From positions 1-32,931 of the forward strand of contig JADHLZ010000016.1 in the NCBI GenBank assembly GCA_016780345.1: 32,931 nt of DNA. Reading direction: 5' to 3'. Source of the DNA: Flavobacteriaceae bacterium (GTDB lineage: Bacteria > Bacteroidota > Bacteroidia > Flavobacteriales > Flavobacteriaceae). Shown in pieces: positions 1 to 8,133 of the stretch; position 1 is the stretch's first letter, and each line of letters begins with the position of its first letter. Below the pieces are notes generated by a model. That model did no database searches. It saw nothing but the letters and a program-made list of their open reading frames with translations, and had not been told where the DNA came from. Made by a program: the position numbers and the translations under genes.

Positions 1-37
1 TATTTCATAAAAAAATTTTTTTTTCATTATAAGTAGA

Positions 38-45
38 TATATTTG
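38..45 (+). promoter_or_regulatory. Candidate -7 promoter element for DUF4254-GT9
   Basis: TATATTTG at 38-45 matches the Bacteroidota -7 consensus TAnnTTTG. It lies 17 bases before the ATG at 63, leaving a short leader. The expected upstream TTG is not present; that stretch is A/T tracts, so only half of the promoter signature is seen. Confidence 0.45.
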
Positions 46-62
46 ATTTAAGAATTATAAAT

Positions 63-668
63 ATGAAAAGCGCAGATTTTTTTGAAATTTTCAACCAAAG
101 TATAGAAGATTATCATAGATTCGATTCTATTGAAAAACAGCCAGAAAACCCATATGAAAAAGGAGGGTTTGCGCATCTTTTGTATCAGAAAAATTGGATT
201 GATACTGTTCAATGGCATCTGGAAGATATAATAAGGGACTTAGAAATTGACCCCATTGAAGCCTTAAAAATTAAAAGAATTATTGACGCCTCAAACCAAA
301 AAAGAACTGATTTAGTTGAATATATTGATGGATACTTCCTTAAAAAATACAAAAACATAAAAATTAAAAGAACAGCAACAATTAATACCGAGACCATTGC
401 TTGGGCCATTGACAGACTTTCCATTTTAGCATTGAAAATTTTTCACATGAACGAAGAGGCGATAAGAGAATCTGCTGAAAAAAAGCACAAAGAGAATTGT
501 CAAATTAAATTACAGATATTGAAAGATCAAAAAGTGGATTTGTGCTCTGCGATTGACCAGTTAATTTCGGATATTGAGGCTGGGAAAAAATATATAAAGG
601 TGTATAAGCAAATGAAAATGTACAATGACGAGGAGCTAAACCCTATCCTGTATATGAAAAAAAAATAG
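63..668 (+). CDS. DUF4254 family protein
   Basis: A 201-residue soluble protein with no signal peptide or membrane segment. It is mostly predicted helix with many Lys and Glu residues, and the C-terminal third (about 125-180) looks like a coiled coil. From memory of the family I assign it to DUF4254, found in Bacteroidota directly beside a family 9 glycosyltransferase; the same pair is seen here, with only 7 bases between them. The ATG at 63 has a -7 promoter match 17 bases upstream. Its molecular function is unknown. Context suggests a cytoplasmic partner in lipopolysaccharide or other surface-glycan assembly, but that is inference only. Confidence 0.75.
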   Translation: MKSADFFEIFNQSIEDYHRFDSIEKQPENPYEKGGFAHLLYQKNWIDTVQWHLEDIIRDLEIDPIEALKIKRIIDASNQKRTDLVEYIDGYFLKKYKNIKIKRTATINTETIAWAIDRLSILALKIFHMNEEAIRESAEKKHKENCQIKLQILKDQKVDLCSAIDQLISDIEAGKKYIKVYKQMKMYNDEELNPILYMKKK

Positions 669-675
669 TTTACTA

Positions 676-1707
676 ATGAAACACCTGTTAGTACTAAGAT
701 TTTCTTCAATGGGTGATGTGGCAATGATCATACCATCGATTAGATGTTTGGTAAAATCTTATCCAGAGTTAAAAATCACAGTTGTATCAAAAAAAATATA
801 TAAGCCTTTTTTTAAAGAATTTGAACAGTGTAATTTCTTTGAGATTGATTTTAAATACAAACATAAAGGGTTTAGCGGTTTGCTTAGGTTATTTAAAGAG
901 CTTAAAAAACTTAAACCAACTCATATTGCTGACCTGCACTCTGTTATAAGAACCCATATTTTAAGGGTATTGTTTAAGATAAATTTTTATAGAGTAAAAA
1001 AACTAAACAAACTAAGAAAAGAGAAAAAGAAATTGTTTAGAACCAAAAACAAAGTGCTCATTCCTTTAGTTCCTACTCAATACAGGTATGCCGAAGTGTT
1101 TTGCAAATTAGGATTTAATATAAATCTTACTAATCATCAATTTCCCTTGCCTAAAGCATTAAGTAAATCTTCCCAAGAGTTTCTTAGTTCTTTAGATTCA
1201 AGAAAAAAAAGAATTGGTGTTGCTCCTTTTGCATCCTATGTTGGAAAAATATATCCACTAGATTTAATGCAAAAAGTGATTTCGTTTTTACAAAGAGATC
1301 ACAATGTATTTCTTTTTGGTAATGGCAAGTACGAAATAGATAAATTACAAGTGTGGGAAAAAGCTTTTCCAAATGTTTTGGGTTGTTATAACTTAAATTC
1401 TCTTGATTTAGAATTGGAAATAATATCTAATCTTGATGCTATGATTTCTATGGATTCAGCTAACGGCCATATTGCGGCAAACTATAATGTTCCTGTGGTT
1501 TCGTTGTGGGGTTTAACTCATCCCTTTGCTGGATATGCTCCTTTTTTATCAAAAAACGAAAACATGATAGTTTCTTGTAATGAGAAATATCCTTTAATCC
1601 CAACATCAGCATATGGGGATAAATTACCTAAAAATTACATAGACGTAATGAGAACCATAGATGTTAATGAAATTATTTTAGCCGTTAAGAAATCAATAAA
1701 CAACTAA
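676..1707 (+). CDS. Glycosyltransferase family 9 (heptosyltransferase-like)
   Basis: A 343-residue protein resembling ADP-heptose:LPS heptosyltransferases. The N-terminus (LVLRFSSMGDVAM, about residues 5-17) is the Rossmann start with the GD motif. The C-terminal domain carries the donor-site region SMDSANGHIAANYNVPVV (about 259-276), followed by SLWGLTHPFAGYAPF. Family members are cytosolic or peripheral membrane enzymes that add heptose or related sugars to the LPS inner core; the exact sugar cannot be read from sequence. It sits 7 bases after the DUF4254 gene and is likely co-transcribed. Its TAA overlaps the stop codon of the convergent reductase gene by four bases (1704-1707). Confidence 0.88.
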   Translation: MKHLLVLRFSSMGDVAMIIPSIRCLVKSYPELKITVVSKKIYKPFFKEFEQCNFFEIDFKYKHKGFSGLLRLFKELKKLKPTHIADLHSVIRTHILRVLFKINFYRVKKLNKLRKEKKKLFRTKNKVLIPLVPTQYRYAEVFCKLGFNINLTNHQFPLPKALSKSSQEFLSSLDSRKKRIGVAPFASYVGKIYPLDLMQKVISFLQRDHNVFLFGNGKYEIDKLQVWEKAFPNVLGCYNLNSLDLELEIISNLDAMISMDSANGHIAANYNVPVVSLWGLTHPFAGYAPFLSKNENMIVSCNEKYPLIPTSAYGDKLPKNYIDVMRTIDVNEIILAVKKSINN

Positions 1708-2744
1708 ACGTCATCAAAATTTATTATAATTGAAGAAGATTGAGGAACGGCTTGGCAAGTTAAAACAAGACCATCTTTGATTTCTGATTCTGTCAAAATA
1801 TTGTTTTGAATCATCTTTGCTGTTCCAGATGAAATTTTAGCTAAACACGAGGAGCAAACTCCTCCTTGACAAGAATAAGGGACGTCTATATTTTTTTGCA
1901 GAGCAGCGTCTAGAATGGTCATTTTTTTTGGTATATCTAAAGAGAAGTTCTCTTTGTCATAAATTAATGTCGCTCTACATCCAGAGTTTGAGATGGTTCT
2001 TTTTTCATTTTCAGTTGAATAAAACAATTCAAACAAGATGTTTTCTTTATTATAAGATAACTTTTCAAGACATTCAGAGCAATTTTTAATCATCATTTCA
2101 GGCCCGCATAAGAGAAATTTTTCGAATTTAATTTCAGTGTGTTGATTTAAGACATAATTTATAAATCCAGAATCAATTCTTCCAAACTGAGAAAGAGGAA
2201 CCTTTTCGCTGCTATAAATATTATAACAAAAAAACCTTTTTGGAAAATTTTTTAATAAAAAGCCTATAGATTCTTTAAACATTGTGCTTGCAATTGTTTT
2301 GTTTCCATATCCTAAAATAAAAATGCTTTTTTCTGAACTATCTAAAATGTCTTCTGCTATAGAAATGATTGGGGTAATTCCGCTTCCTGCAGCAAAAGCA
2401 CAATAGTTTTTATCTCTATTTTTTTTGTCCAAAACAAATCTGCCTTCTGGAAAAGAAACTTCTAAAATATCACCCTCCCTTAATGCATCGTTTACATAAT
2501 TTGAAAAAATCCCATTTTTAATGGCTTTTACCCCAACTTGAAGTTTTTTACTTTTAGGAGAACTACAAATAGAATAAGACCGTTTTATTGTTTGCCCATT
2601 AATTTTTGAAGATAATGTTAAATACTGACCTGCTTTAAATTTATAGTTTTGGGCATTTTGACTGTCTACATTAAAAGACACAATAACTGAATCTATCGTT
2701 TCTTGTTTAATTTTTGACACAAATAATTTGAGAGATTTTTTCAT
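1704..2744 (-). CDS. Flavin reductase with C-terminal 2Fe-2S ferredoxin domain (PaaE/Hcr-like)
   Basis: With the start at 2744 this is 346 residues: an FAD-binding barrel (RSYSICSSP, the RxYS flavin motif), an NAD(P)H domain (GSGITPIISIAEDIL), and a plant-type ferredoxin domain. The four cluster cysteines are at about 292, 297, 300 and 330 (CX4CX2CX29C). It should move electrons from NAD(P)H through FAD to the iron-sulfur cluster and on to an unknown partner. No paaABCD or hcp gene is nearby, so the partner is not visible. An upstream ATG at 2792 would add 16 residues, but a promoter match at 2750-2757 lies between the two. The N-terminus MKKSLKLFV also fits the family, so I prefer 2744. Confidence 0.88.
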   Translation of the reverse strand: MKKSLKLFVSKIKQETIDSVIVSFNVDSQNAQNYKFKAGQYLTLSSKINGQTIKRSYSICSSPKSKKLQVGVKAIKNGIFSNYVNDALREGDILEVSFPEGRFVLDKKNRDKNYCAFAAGSGITPIISIAEDILDSSEKSIFILGYGNKTIASTMFKESIGFLLKNFPKRFFCYNIYSSEKVPLSQFGRIDSGFINYVLNQHTEIKFEKFLLCGPEMMIKNCSECLEKLSYNKENILFELFYSTENEKRTISNSGCRATLIYDKENFSLDIPKKMTILDAALQKNIDVPYSCQGGVCSSCLAKISSGTAKMIQNNILTESEIKDGLVLTCQAVPQSSSIIINFDDV

Positions 2745-2749
2745 TTGTT

Positions 2750-2780
2750 CAAAGATAAAATAACCATCAAAAGAAAACAA
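2750..2780 (-). promoter_or_regulatory. Promoter of the flavin/2Fe-2S reductase gene
   Basis: On the minus strand, TATCTTTG (2757 down to 2750) matches TAnnTTTG exactly. TTG (2780 down to 2778) lies 20 bases upstream, within the usual Bacteroidota spacing. The transcript would begin near 2744-2746, almost at the preferred ATG, giving a leaderless or nearly leaderless message. Confidence 0.55.
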
Positions 2781-2827
2781 CAAGAAAAACATTCTAAAAA
2801 GTATGTTAAAAAAGTTATTTTTGTTAA

Positions 2828-4318
2828 ATGTTTAAAACAGCATTAAGTCTTCAGTGGAAGGAATTTAACAGAGGAAAATCAATTGGAGAAAAATTAGTTG
2901 CTAAGATTTTAAAATGGTTTTGGATTGTTTATTTTGCTTTTATGTCTGTTATGATGGGTATAATTGCTTCAAGTTATGGAGGCCCATCAATGAAATTTCC
3001 TATTAAAAGCGACTCCCTAGCCTCTTTTGAATATGTAAACGGACAACTTATATATTTTTTTGCATACTTAATCGTAATGAGATACTTTATCCAATCTCTT
3101 CCTGTTTTAAATATTAGAGCCTTTCTTTTAACTACTATTTCAAAAAAACAGATTGTTAATTATTCTCTGTTAAGAACAGTATTAACTTATTTCAATATTC
3201 TTCCTTTATTTTTTTTGATTCCTTTCTCTTATTTACTTTTTCTTACAGGAGAGTATAAATTGGGTTCTTTAATTTTTTGGAATATTAACATTGTAGGAAT
3301 AATATATTTGACAAATTTTCTAAATTTTTTATTAAATAACAAAAACACTTTGATATATACGATCGGGGGTTTTTTAGGGGCCATAAAGGCTCTTGAGTAT
3401 TTTTCAATTATTGACATTACAATTTACTCTAAGGAACTCTTTTATTTATTTTATGATATTCCATATTTATCAGTATTTACATGGGTTTTTGTTTTTTGGT
3501 TATACAATTATGTTAAAAAATATTTTTTAGGAGGACTTTATATAGACACAGGGTTGCAATTAAAAATTAAAAAAGCTAAAATAGAAGATTTTAGCTGGCT
3601 TGATTCTTTTGGTAAGACGGCAATATTTATTAAAAATGACTTAAGACTTTTAAAAAGATCTAAAAGGGGAAGAACAGCTGTATATATGAGTATAGGTTGT
3701 CTGTTTTATGGTTTAATATTTGCTTTTTCTGAAGATTTATATGGGTCAACTGGATCTTTTTTTGGCTATTTGTTTTCATCAGGTGGCTTTTTGTTTATGT
3801 TTGGGTCATTTGTTCCAAGCTGGGACAGTCAATATTACCCCTTGATGATGACTCAAAATATTGAGTACAGGAGATATCTCAACTCAAAATGGTCTTTAAT
3901 GATATTAGGAACCATAATCTCTACTGTTTTTGCCTTGGTTATTTACTCGTTTTTCGGCATAAATGCTGTTTTTGCTGTTATAGCAGGATCTGCATACAAT
4001 ATGGGGGTTAATGGTTATTTAACTTTATGGGCTGGAGCATATACAAAATCACCAATTGATTTAAACTCTAGTGCTAACGCATTTGGAGATAAAAAAGCTT
4101 TTAATGCCAAAACTATTTTAGTTGGTCTTCCTCAAATAGCACTTCCGCTTATGGTATATTATTTAGGAAATCTTTATTATGGACATGTTACGGCCTGTTT
4201 TTTTGTCGCAGGATTGGGGTCTTTAGGCATTTTCTTAAAACCCTCTGCGTTTAAGTTAATTATGAAAGCCTATAAATCTGAAAAATATTCTACCCTAAAA
4301 GCCTATAAATCTAATTAA
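2828..4318 (+). CDS. DUF5687 family ABC-type export permease
   Basis: A 496-residue polytopic membrane protein with about ten to twelve hydrophobic segments, beginning with a short cytoplasmic N-terminus (MFKTALSLQWKEF) and a first membrane span at about 30-50. I recognise it as DUF5687, a Bacteroidota family that behaves as the membrane half of an ABC-2-like exporter. The matching ATPase gene follows after 5 bases, supporting a two-gene transporter. A cytoplasmic basic stretch lies mid-protein (about 235-285), between two membrane bundles. The transported substrate is unknown. The gene is divergent from the reductase gene, with a gap under 90 bases. Confidence 0.8.
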   Translation: MFKTALSLQWKEFNRGKSIGEKLVAKILKWFWIVYFAFMSVMMGIIASSYGGPSMKFPIKSDSLASFEYVNGQLIYFFAYLIVMRYFIQSLPVLNIRAFLLTTISKKQIVNYSLLRTVLTYFNILPLFFLIPFSYLLFLTGEYKLGSLIFWNINIVGIIYLTNFLNFLLNNKNTLIYTIGGFLGAIKALEYFSIIDITIYSKELFYLFYDIPYLSVFTWVFVFWLYNYVKKYFLGGLYIDTGLQLKIKKAKIEDFSWLDSFGKTAIFIKNDLRLLKRSKRGRTAVYMSIGCLFYGLIFAFSEDLYGSTGSFFGYLFSSGGFLFMFGSFVPSWDSQYYPLMMTQNIEYRRYLNSKWSLMILGTIISTVFALVIYSFFGINAVFAVIAGSAYNMGVNGYLTLWAGAYTKSPIDLNSSANAFGDKKAFNAKTILVGLPQIALPLMVYYLGNLYYGHVTACFFVAGLGSLGIFLKPSAFKLIMKAYKSEKYSTLKAYKSN

Positions 4319-4323
4319 AAACT

Positions 4324-5028
4324 ATGATTACAATTCAAAACTTAGTAAAAAAATATTCAAATCAAACTGTATTAGACATTAACTTTTTGGAAATTCCATC
4401 TGGTCAAACTTTTGGATTAATTGGAAATAATGGGGCTGGAAAAACAACACTTTTTAGCTGTTTACTTGACTTAATAAAACCATCTAATGGAAAAATTGAA
4501 AATAACAATATAGACGTTTCAAATAGTGAAGACTGGAAATCTTTTACTACTGCATTTTTAGACGAAACATTTTTAATTGGGTATTTAATGCCTGAAGAGT
4601 ATTTCTATTTTATTGGAGAATTAAGAGGGTTAACAAAGTCAGAGGTGGATAATTTTGTATATCAATTTGAAGATTTTTTTAACGGTGAAATTTTGGGTGG
4701 AAAAAAATATTTAAGAGATCTTTCTAAAGGAAATCAAAAAAAAGCAGGTATAGTAGCTGCACTCATTGGAGAACCTAAAGTTATTGTTTTAGATGAACCT
4801 TTTGCAAATCTAGATCCAACAACTCAAATAAGACTAAAAAAAATAATTAAAGATTTAAGTAATTATAATGACACTACCGTTTTGATTTCAAGTCATGACC
4901 TACAAGACATAACTGAAGTTTGTGAACGAATAGTTTTGCTTGAAAAAGGAGAATTATTAAGAGATATCAAAACAAGTAAAGAAACCTTAAAGGAATTAGA
5001 GGAATATTTTAAAACAAGAATTAATTAA
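4324..5028 (+). CDS. ABC transporter ATP-binding protein
   Basis: A 234-residue ABC ATPase. Walker A is GNNGAGKTT (34-42), the signature is LSKGNQ (133-138, a variant of LSGGQ), Walker B is VIVLDEP (153-159), and an H-loop SSHD follows at about 192-195. It has the size of single-domain exporter ATPases (CcmA/YhaQ type). It follows the DUF5687 permease by 5 bases and almost certainly forms a transporter with it, hydrolysing ATP at the inner membrane. The substrate is unknown. The LSKGN form of the signature is common in this subgroup and should be active. Confidence 0.92.
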   Translation: MITIQNLVKKYSNQTVLDINFLEIPSGQTFGLIGNNGAGKTTLFSCLLDLIKPSNGKIENNNIDVSNSEDWKSFTTAFLDETFLIGYLMPEEYFYFIGELRGLTKSEVDNFVYQFEDFFNGEILGGKKYLRDLSKGNQKKAGIVAALIGEPKVIVLDEPFANLDPTTQIRLKKIIKDLSNYNDTTVLISSHDLQDITEVCERIVLLEKGELLRDIKTSKETLKELEEYFKTRIN

Positions 5029-5036
5029 ATTTCATT

Positions 5037-5069
5037 ATTTTGACTAATTAAATCTAAAAGAGTCAAAAT
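5037..5069. repeat. 9-bp inverted repeat in the sprE leader
   Basis: ATTTTGACT (5037-5045) is perfectly complemented by AGTCAAAAT (5061-5069), with a 15-base spacer. The right arm ends four bases before the TTG start of sprE, so an RNA hairpin would cover the translation initiation region. It could instead be a protein-binding site. There is no T-run behind it, so it is not an obvious terminator. Confidence 0.5.
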
Positions 5070-5072
5070 CAG

Positions 5073-7490
5073 TTGAAAAAAATAGCCTTAACTGTTTTAA
5101 TCGTTTGTTTTTTTGGGTGTTCAACCCAAAAAAACAAGATCTTAAACAAGAAATATCGATCTCTTGTTTCTTCTTACAACGTTTTGTTTAATGGAAAGGA
5201 ATATTTAGAAAAGGGATTAAAAGAATTTAAAGACAGATACGAAGAAAACTTTTGGCAAATTCTACCAATTGAACCGATTGAAAAAACAGACAAAATAATT
5301 ACTGTTGACGGGCTTGAAAACAATGAGTTTATTAAAGCCGAAGAAAAAGCTGCTAAAACTATTCAAAGGCATTCGATGCTAATTAATAACGTTCAATACA
5401 ATAATAAAATTGACGACGCATACTTATTACTAGGTAAAGCAAGGTATTTTGACCAAAGGTATCTTCCTGCAATTGAAGCATTCAATCAAATTTATAATAA
5501 AGAAAATGAAAACCATTCTTGGCATGAGTCTGTAATTTGGAAGGCAAAAACCAATATAAGATTGGGTCAAGAAAGCTCAGCAATATCTCTTATTGAGGAT
5601 TTGTTAAAGAAAGAGAATTTAAGCCAAAAAACACTTTCAAGCTCATATGCTACTATGGCTATGGCCCAAATTAATTTAAACCTAGAAAAAAACGCAATAT
5701 TGTCTCTAAAAATAGCCGAAAAAAAAAGTAAAGACAATCAGTTGAAAGGAAGGTATTTGTTTATTATTGGCCAACTTTATGAAAGCCAAATGAAATTGGA
5801 TTCTGCGCTAATTAATTATAAAAAGGTTGTAAACCTCAAGAGAAAAATAACAAGAGAAATTTTTATCAATGCTAAATTAAAAACGTTAGAGCTGTCTAAC
5901 GATATTGACTTTGTAAAAGAATATGAAGAGATAATATTAAAAAGAGAAAATAAGCCCTTTTTAGATAAAATTTATTTCTCTTACTCAAAAGCTTGTCAAA
6001 AAAATGATTCTATACAACTTGTCAAAAAATACCTAAACAGGTCAATAAATGAAAATGATTATGATAAAACGCTAAAGACAAAAGTCTATACCAAACTCTC
6101 TGAAATTAACTTTGATGAATCCAACTTTCTTTATGCTGGGAAATATCTCGATAGTGCACTTTTTGTAATTGATAAGAAAACTAAGCAATATTGGAGGCTT
6201 GATAGAAAAAAAAGAGGGATTCAAAAAATTGTTGAACTCGAGGAAAGTATAATTAAATGGGACAGTTTATTAAAAATTTCGCAATACAATAAAGAAAAGC
6301 TAGATAGCATACTTAAGCCGATATTAATTTCAAAACAAAAATCTCAGGATTCAAAATTTATTACAAATTCAAAAACAAATAGAAGTTTTATTAAAACCAA
6401 TTTTTATTTTTATAATTCAAATCTAGTTTCGCTTGGAAAAAAATCTTTTGAATCTGTGTGGGGCAAAAGACAAAGAGACACTTACTGGAGGACAAAAAAA
6501 TCAAACAGTATTGTTGTTGAAAAAAAAGAATTAATAAACAAAGAATCCGAAATTATAGAATCTTTAGATTTTGCTGAACTATACGAGGAGATACCATTCT
6601 CATATGAAAAAAAAGATAGTTTAAACAATCTGATATCCCTTTCTAAAATCCAATTAGGTGAAATGTATATATTAAAATACAATAACAACAAATTAGGAAG
6701 AAAAGTAATAAACGAGGCTTTAAACAGTAAAATAACCCCCCAACAAGCAACTAAAGGCAAGTATCTCTTATTTAAATCATACAAATCTGAAGACGACAAA
6801 AAATATGAAATATTTAAAAGGGATATTTTAGCTAACGATTCGTTGTCAATTTATGCTAGAATATTACAAAAATCTCCAAGCCAAATAATAGATCAAGAAC
6901 AATCAACTTACATTTTAGATAGTTTAAGAAAAAATTTTGAAAATCAACAATTTCAAACAGTATTAAAAGAAATTGATCAAAATATTATATTTATTGATGA
7001 TGAGGAAACAAGGGTTGAATTTGAAATAATTCGCTCAGAGACGGTTGGAAGATTGGAAGGTATAAATAAATATAATGAACTTGTAAAAGAGATTTATGAC
7101 AAATATCCAACAAGTAATAAATCTATAAAATTAAGAGAAGTTGCAAGCAATATAGATAGAAAATGGAAAAACCCTTCAACTCAAGCTAAATCAGAAAACT
7201 TTAAAGCAGTTTTTGTTTTATCAAATACTGATTTTTCAAACGATCAAATCAATGAACTTGTTAAGCTGCTTCAAGCTCAAACTTTTAATAGAAGAAGAGT
7301 TTCATATGATGTTTATAGCTACGACAAAGCTTTTATTGTTGTTCATGATTTTAAAAGCGCGAATGAAGCGGAAAACGAAATTCTTAAAATTAAAGGAAAC
7401 ATCAAAGATCTCAAACTTAAAAATAATTTTGTAAGTTTGTCTTCCCAGTATAAAAACATGCTGATTTACAAGACTTTAAAGTTAGAATAA
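5073..7490 (+). CDS. sprE: Type IX secretion / gliding lipoprotein SprE (PorW)
   Basis: An 805-residue lipoprotein. The N-terminus has a lysine pair, a hydrophobic segment and lipobox FFGC with Cys16. The following segment (about 28-75, with YNVLFNGKEYLEKGL and FWQILPIEP) is characteristic of SprE/PorW. Helical TPR-like repeats fill about 100-380, a low-complexity Lys/Ser-rich part follows, and a conserved alpha/beta C-terminal domain lies at about 710-805. SprE/PorW is an accessory of the type IX secretion system, linking periplasmic parts needed for secretion and, in gliders, motility. The start is TTG at 5073; no better in-frame ATG keeps the signal peptide. The bactofilin gene follows after 5 bases, and this order next to the ATP synthase operon is typical of the class. 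Confidence 0.88.
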   Translation: MKKIALTVLIVCFFGCSTQKNKILNKKYRSLVSSYNVLFNGKEYLEKGLKEFKDRYEENFWQILPIEPIEKTDKIITVDGLENNEFIKAEEKAAKTIQRHSMLINNVQYNNKIDDAYLLLGKARYFDQRYLPAIEAFNQIYNKENENHSWHESVIWKAKTNIRLGQESSAISLIEDLLKKENLSQKTLSSSYATMAMAQINLNLEKNAILSLKIAEKKSKDNQLKGRYLFIIGQLYESQMKLDSALINYKKVVNLKRKITREIFINAKLKTLELSNDIDFVKEYEEIILKRENKPFLDKIYFSYSKACQKNDSIQLVKKYLNRSINENDYDKTLKTKVYTKLSEINFDESNFLYAGKYLDSALFVIDKKTKQYWRLDRKKRGIQKIVELEESIIKWDSLLKISQYNKEKLDSILKPILISKQKSQDSKFITNSKTNRSFIKTNFYFYNSNLVSLGKKSFESVWGKRQRDTYWRTKKSNSIVVEKKELINKESEIIESLDFAELYEEIPFSYEKKDSLNNLISLSKIQLGEMYILKYNNNKLGRKVINEALNSKITPQQATKGKYLLFKSYKSEDDKKYEIFKRDILANDSLSIYARILQKSPSQIIDQEQSTYILDSLRKNFENQQFQTVLKEIDQNIIFIDDEETRVEFEIIRSETVGRLEGINKYNELVKEIYDKYPTSNKSIKLREVASNIDRKWKNPSTQAKSENFKAVFVLSNTDFSNDQINELVKLLQAQTFNRRRVSYDVYSYDKAFIVVHDFKSANEAENEILKIKGNIKDLKLKNNFVSLSSQYKNMLIYKTLKLE

Positions 7491-7495
7491 TATTT

Positions 7496-7918
7496 ATGGC
7501 GTTTAACTTAACAAATAATAAACTAATGCAACAACATAGGGAATCAAATAAAATTGATATAATAGAAAAAACCACAAGGATAACCGGTAATATAACTTCT
7601 CAGGCAGATTTTAGAATTGATGGAAGGGTTGATGGTACAATTACAACAACAGGTAAAGTTGTTATTGGTGAGGAAGGGGTTGTTGAAGGAAAAATTACAT
7701 GTGAAAACTCAGACATTGCAGGAACAATTAAAGGAAACTTAGACATTTCTGGAATATTATCTTTAAAATCTTCTGCTAGAATTGAAGGAGAAGTTATTGC
7801 GGGAAAGCTCGCTGTTGAGTCGGGAGCAAATGTGGATGCTAGCATTTCCATGAAGGGTGCAAAAAAAATGAAAGCTATTTCGTCAACTGAAAATTCTAAA
7901 ACTGAAAAAACAGCCTAA
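7496..7918 (+). CDS. Bactofilin (polymer-forming cytoskeletal protein)
   Basis: A 140-residue bactofilin (DUF583). A short polar N-terminus precedes a right-handed beta-helix core, visible as regularly spaced Gly/Val/Ile turns: FRIDGRVDGTITTTGKVVIG, then EGKITCENSDIAGTIKG and so on, about 37-120. A Lys/Ser-rich tail follows. Bactofilins polymerise without nucleotide into filaments that position envelope enzymes or appendages. It lies 5 bases after sprE and overlaps the following atpZ-like reading frame. Whether its neighbourhood with a secretion lipoprotein is functional is unproven. A run of eight A (7861-7868) near the 3' end is a possible slippage site, but shifting there meets a TGA at once in the atpZ frame. 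Confidence 0.92.
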   Translation: MAFNLTNNKLMQQHRESNKIDIIEKTTRITGNITSQADFRIDGRVDGTITTTGKVVIGEEGVVEGKITCENSDIAGTIKGNLDISGILSLKSSARIEGEVIAGKLAVESGANVDASISMKGAKKMKAISSTENSKTEKTA

Positions 7919-8102
7919 TCCTTTCATTGTTTTTATTGGTCTTGTTTCTCAAATGGGAGTAACAATATTTTGTTCAGCCTATTTAGGAAAATTTCTTGAT
8001 GTCAAGTTTAACTACGATAAAACGTATACTGTATCTTTAACCATAGCGGGTGTTGCAATATCATTTTATATTTTGCTTAAGCAATTAAAAAAAATGAATT
8101 AA
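7902..8102 (+). CDS. atpZ: AtpZ/AtpI-like small membrane protein, non-AUG start
   Basis: An open frame from 7872 to a TAA at 8100-8102 encodes KKQPNPFIVFIGLVSQMGV, then SAYLGKFLDVKF, then a second hydrophobic stretch ending FYILLKQLKKMN. Two membrane spans with a short Gly/Asp turn, directly before atpB, is the AtpZ/AtpI pattern; these proteins aid assembly of the c-ring or act as its ion channel. The frame has no ATG, GTG or TTG before an internal ATG at 7953, which would cut the first span. The real start is probably CTG 7902, ATT 7893 or CTG 7887, inside the 3' end of the bactofilin gene (stop 7918). I give CTG 7902 (66 residues); the exact start is uncertain. Confidence 0.72.
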   Translation: MKKQPNPFIVFIGLVSQMGVTIFCSAYLGKFLDVKFNYDKTYTVSLTIAGVAISFYILLKQLKKMN

Positions 8103-8133
8103 AATCTGTCTAAAAATTTCTTGTTTGTTAATT

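Noticed and set aside
6-8. CAT at the left edge as the start of a divergent gene
   Set aside because: A minus-strand ATG followed by AAA would run out of the window after two codons, so nothing about a gene can be shown.
2816-2823. TATTTTTG as a promoter element for the DUF5687 gene
   Set aside because: It ends only four bases before the ATG and has no upstream TTG; in this A/T-rich gap a chance match is more likely.
6482-6799. 105-codon minus-strand frame inside sprE
   Set aside because: It is antisense to the Lys-rich part of sprE, has no recognisable motif and no promoter.
7861-7868. A8 run in the bactofilin gene as a programmed frameshift site into atpZ
   Set aside because: The atpZ frame has a TGA at 7869-7871 directly behind the run, so slippage there would end translation at once.
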